A stretch of 64,000 bases of DNA from Pempheris klunzingeri (taxonomy: Eukaryota > Chordata > Actinopteri > Acropomatiformes > Pempheridae), in NCBI RefSeq assembly GCF_042242105.1, contig NC_092019.1:25508328-25572327 (forward strand). Reading direction: 5' to 3'. Positions 59,979-64,000 of this stretch are shown in pieces. How positions within the stretch are numbered: the stretch's first letter is position 1; each line of letters begins with the position of its first letter. The translations under genes and the position numbers were made by a program. The notes beneath the pieces were generated by a model that ran no database searches, was not told where the DNA came from, and was given only the letters and a program-made list of their open reading frames with translations.

Positions 59979-62664
59979 GAACTTTAAATGAATTTTACAT
60001 TTATTCAAAAATATATTCTTCAGTGAATGTTGAAGGGTGAAAACATCGGGTGGGTTTCTCTCTCAAAACATTCTGGAATTAAATCTTTACATTTTCATAC
60101 TTTGAGCAGAAAAATAATGCAACCAAAAAAGGTTTTGTAAAGTGCAAAGTGCAAAACATGTCCACGCAATGATACAACTGTCTAAAAGCTTCTTTTTCTT
60201 TGTAAACAGAAAAAACACGAGGAAGTCTGGATCGTCAGTGTCTGTAACTAACAGAAAGTTTGACCATGTGCTTGTTACACAAATAAAATTCTATAATACA
60301 AAGGAACAAAATATGGAGGATTAGGGCAAACTGAAAAATATTATTAATTCTATTAAATAACTTGGGAATTGGGAAATTGAGAATTAATCTTATTCCAGAC
60401 AACAGAACAGTTTATTGTTCACGTAGTCTGAGAAGTCAAATCTAAATACTGAAGAAAAGCCACATTTAAAAGTAAGAATTCAGAATGTTTTTAAGAAAAG
60501 TAGTTTTAGAATTGTCTCTTTACTCTCAGCATTCAGACTTTTTTGAGATGAGATTATCAATAATTAAATAACATTCTTTTAAAAAACAATTATTAACTGA
60601 TTTGTATTTATGAGCCTCCATATAAACTAAAATGAATATGAAGCTATAAAGTGTGCACAAAAACAAAGCAATAAAACAAGGAGCCAGTAGATTAGTAAAA
60701 CAGCCACTGATTCCAATCCTAAAACACTACTTTTCTCTCTCTCCTAAGTATCTTTGGTCGTATCGAGTCATACGGAGAGTTTCAGTTTTATGTGCTGAAG
60801 GTTTGAGATATCTGTCTCTACTGCCACCCAAATAAAAAGTTAGAGATTTTCCTTGGTTTTTAGATTTAAACAAAATTCTGCAGCTCCAAAAGTGATAAAG
60901 TCACCAGTAACATATATTTCTACAAACAATAATCGTGTTATTAAGAATGATTGTCAAATTTCAAAAGGATGGCTCTTTCTTTAGCAAAAAGCAGTGCCAA
61001 TGAAAACTGACAATAAAGTCTGTGAGTAACCAGAAGAAACAGGTAACACATTAGTTACTGAATGTTTATTAATGTCATTTTGAGCACCACAAAGGTTGGA
61101 AGCATTCATCTCAGAGACAGATATCTAAAACCTAAGTGAATCAAATGAAAACTCTTCCTATCCTTGAAATGTATGCTAACAAAATGCAGAAGAAGAATAA
61201 GTGCAGTGAGTGGGACAAAGTCCTTGTGCTTTCTGTTGCGAAGTGCTGAGGGAAGCACTTTATTCGGTTGAATGGATAACACACAGAATCACTGTGTTCA
61301 ATCAGACTGTGGTGGAAGAGCAGGAGACGGTGGTGCAGGATTCTAACAGTCTGTGCACTTGCAGAGTTTGAAGGTTTCATTCCAGTGGAGCACGTTGAAG
61401 ATTGTTGGTTCTCACATTACATCGCAGCAGCTGCAAAAGTCAAAAACAGAGGTTATTCCATCATTATTCCATCATTCCTCAGCACAAATGGTAAATCCAA
61501 CAATCATCATCCATCAACCAGAACACCAGCAGAACTCTGGTGTCACTGCTCAGTGTGATATTTGATTAAAAACTCTGACTTCATCATTTTGTCTCTTTAA
61601 TGATCTGTTTCTGTGAGGAAATCATTCATTTTAGGCCTCATTCCATCATTAATACCTAATCCTGACAGCAAAAACTAAATAGCTCACCAACTAAAGTGAC
61701 CAGGTTGATGAGATGTCAGGGGTGTTTTCATTTAAAACGCCCAAACAGCACTGCTGCCAATCAGTTATGAAGCTGATCAGGCCAGTAAACATCCGGGTTT
61801 GAAGCACTAACCCTGACAGTTTGTCGCTGCCAACAGAATGTAAAATGCACTTTTGTTTTGTCAGCTTCTCTGCATGGTGTGGGTGTGCTGCACACGCATG
61901 ACTGCAGATCAACACAGCAATCACTGATTCACCATTTAATCAGCTTTGTGGATAAACTGTAACACAGTCTAATTGCACTTGGCGTGGTCATGTTTTAGAT
62001 GTTCTGCCATGGGTTGCACTAAGGTGTGTGTACAGCATGCACAAAAGGTTTGCACACAGTAGTACACACTGTGTATTTCAATAAATGCAACTGACACACA
62101 TAGACAGGTGAGTCTTTATCTCATTCCTCTTGCATGTGCACCCTTTGTGCTTCAAAATGCATATCAATGCAGTGGCACTGCACTTAAATAACCTGCATCC
62201 AGTTCAGTAACCTTTATGATCGCTGTGGTGCCTCTGTGACCAACCCCCGTGCCATCTCTTCTGTGGCTGTGGGCGACAATTAATGAGTCCAGACATGTGC
62301 TGTCGGTCTTGCAGGAGTTTCCATTGGTCTAAGACACCATCGTGGTGAAAAGTCAGACCTTTGTCCACCAAGTGTGCACCCGTCCACCTCAACCTTCAGG
62401 ACTAAAATGACAACTGCTGCTTTTCTGAGAAGCCTAGTCAGCCAGCACAGAGAGATCCTTGTCATTTAATCAAACTACACAATATCCAACTACTTGTGCC
62501 ACTTCCTGGCAGAGTGGACTACACTCCAGAGTATGAGGAAGAAGAATTTGCATTGTGCATGATAATCATTTACTTTATCCCGTGTGGTGTAGACAGCTGA
62601 CACATCATCTGGCAAGGCTGACAATTTTATTAATGGAAATATGGCACGACACATGGCATTGTGG

Positions 62665-62830
62665 GTAGCCGCGGCTTAGAGGTAGACTGGGTCGTCCATC
62701 AAGCGGAAGGTTGCTGGTTCGATCCCTGGCTCGTATGAGTCAGCATGTCGAAGTGTCCTCGGGCAAGATACTGAGCCCCAACTAGCTCCTGAAGGGAAGC
62801 TTCTAGCAGGTGGAACAGTTAAGTCAGTCC
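62665..62830 (+). mobile_element. tRNA-like SINE copy, plus strand, 3' truncated
   Basis: The head GCGGCTTAGAGGTAGACTGG resembles a tRNA A box, and GGTTCGATCCCTGGCTC holds a perfect B box. CATGTCGAAGTGTCCTCGGG, CAAGATACTGAGCCCCAACT and AGCTCCTGAAGGGAAGC follow. It is the same family as 35268-35525 in the opposite orientation. The spacing of the boxes fits a tRNA-derived head, but no cloverleaf or mature tRNA gene is present. Confidence 0.7.
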
Positions 62831-62879
62831 TTGGCACAACATGAATTCATGACTTGATCACCTAATCTGAAAAAATTAT

Positions 62880-63085
62880 TGTGGAAGGCAAATATATTAA
62901 GGATCCATCATGGAGTATCTAGTCATGCTGGCAGCATGGCCATTACATTTGGTGCAGACAACGATAAGTCCCTCAGGAGTATTTGTCCATCACATGGACA
63001 AGTAATGGATGGTGGAAATGTTAAACATTATAGCCTTCATTGTGTTAGCATGCTGATGTTAGCATGCTGATGTTAGCATTTACTT
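62880..63085 (+). repeat. Fragment of the GTTAGCAT-family repeat
   Basis: It contains TGTTAGCATGCTGATGTTAG in a short local tandem, then GCATTTACTTAAGTAAG, preceded by ATTTGGTGCAGACAACGA. It belongs with the copies at 48820-49075 and 53240-53410. Confidence 0.65.
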
Positions 63086-63684
63086 AAGTAAGTAAAAAAA
63101 AAAAGACTTGTGGTTTAAATCAGGCTGATCAGACTGATTCTGCCTGCTGTGAATTCCTGCTTGTCCCCAAGAGTAAGTCACTTGATGTCCAACCTCCTCA
63201 CTCATTGGAGCTGCCTTGTGATCAGCAGTAGACTGTATTTGCTGTGTGGGCTAAATGTGAATCAAAAAAAATACCAAAGAGAAGCAGCAGTACTCCCTTC
63301 CCCATCTAAATATAGGTTAAAGGGATATAAGATGACAGCCAGTAATTCACACAAGTGGTCTTTAACTTGCACAATCCTAATTACTCATGATGTGAGCCTT
63401 TTATTTTGAGCACATGTTGTCATCTGTCTTTTCAGAGTCTTGATCCTCTCTCAGCTGTTGGGCTCTGCTGCAGACGCAGCTGCAGTGACACAACAGGGGA
63501 GTGAAACTGCTTCTTACTAGTCTGTATTAATCATGGAGAGCAAAGACTGCAGCAATCATGATTATTTTCCTGGGAAACTCTTGTGTCTGCAGGCCCTTCT
63601 CGGACTTAAAATGATCACATGCACAGATTAGATGTCTTAGGAGGAGAGTAGGATTTACTCAGAGTGGTTACTTTTAAAAATCTT

Positions 63685-63719
63685 CATTATCATTATCATT
63701 ATCATTATCATTCATTATT
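63685..63719. repeat. (CATTAT)n microsatellite
   Basis: About five units of a 6-bp repeat followed by CATT variants. Confidence 0.9.
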
Positions 63720-64000
63720 AAAATCTTCATCATTCAAGCATCTAGTGTTCGTTGAATGTACCTTATTAGAGAAATTGTTTTTATTTTTTTTTTTTTACAG
63801 AATGAAGCTTTTGTAAAATGCACCCTTTTGCATTTTTAACTCCTTCAGCAATTTGGGGGGAAAAACTGATCAAACTGGTCTCATTTACATTTAATATGTC
63901 TACGGAATCTCTAAATGTAACTCAGCTATGAGCCTGGCCAGGGAAAGCGCTGGGGATTTCAGACTGTAGCGATGCAAAAATGATAGTGATTCTATCTGGG

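Larger units (their letters stand above)
59979..64000. other. Gene-free right end of the window
   Basis: AT-rich DNA with no supported exon. It holds one tRNA-like SINE fragment, one GTTAGCAT-family fragment and a 6-bp microsatellite. Short ORFs show no domains. Confidence 0.55.

Overview
This is vertebrate nuclear DNA from a ray-finned fish, probably a percomorph teleost. The genes are split by GT-AG introns, there are several dispersed repeats of types common in fish genomes, and there is no bacterial, phage or plasmid organisation. I cannot name the species.

Layout. The left 26 kb is a compact four-gene block: tnfaip8l2 (+, 5541-6516), lysmd1 (-, 10749-8007), scnm1 (+, 11533-13816) and tmod4 (-, 25988-16692). 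Order and orientation match the human 1q21.3 cluster TNFAIP8L2-LYSMD1-SCNM1-TMOD4, so this is an old syntenic block. I assembled the coding exons by hand; all have GT-AG junctions and closed frames, giving proteins of 186, 229, 263 and 340 residues, close to their mammalian orthologues. tnfaip8l2 and lysmd1 converge, lysmd1 and scnm1 diverge from one 783-bp promoter interval, and scnm1 and tmod4 converge. The genes have no obvious joint function: an immune and phosphoinositide regulator, a LysM protein of unclear role, a minor-spliceosome factor and a muscle actin pointed-end capper.

From about 26 kb to the right end I find no intact host gene. This part holds microsatellites, decayed low-complexity DNA, tRNA-like SINE copies, an internally deleted LINE (42.2-42.7 kb), a 1.1-kb minisatellite (43.7-44.85 kb) whose 9- and 15-bp units create long meaningless ORFs on both strands, and other fish repeats.

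The most informative structure is at 50.5-60 kb. A 5'-truncated L1-type LINE lies on the minus strand (54746-59963) between perfect 15-bp target-site duplications. It is broken by a 1.39-kb copy of DNA found about 4.9 kb to the left (50509-52757), and that insert is flanked by a perfect 71-bp duplication of L1 sequence. This allows the order of events to be read: L1 insertion, then a templated duplication into the L1, then separate deletions in the two copies.

I saw no novel multi-gene system. The other points of interest are an intron inside the tnfaip8l2 coding sequence, a perfect 16-bp hairpin between scnm1 and tmod4, and blocks that may be conserved regulatory DNA. All coordinates were read by eye; no search or alignment program was run.
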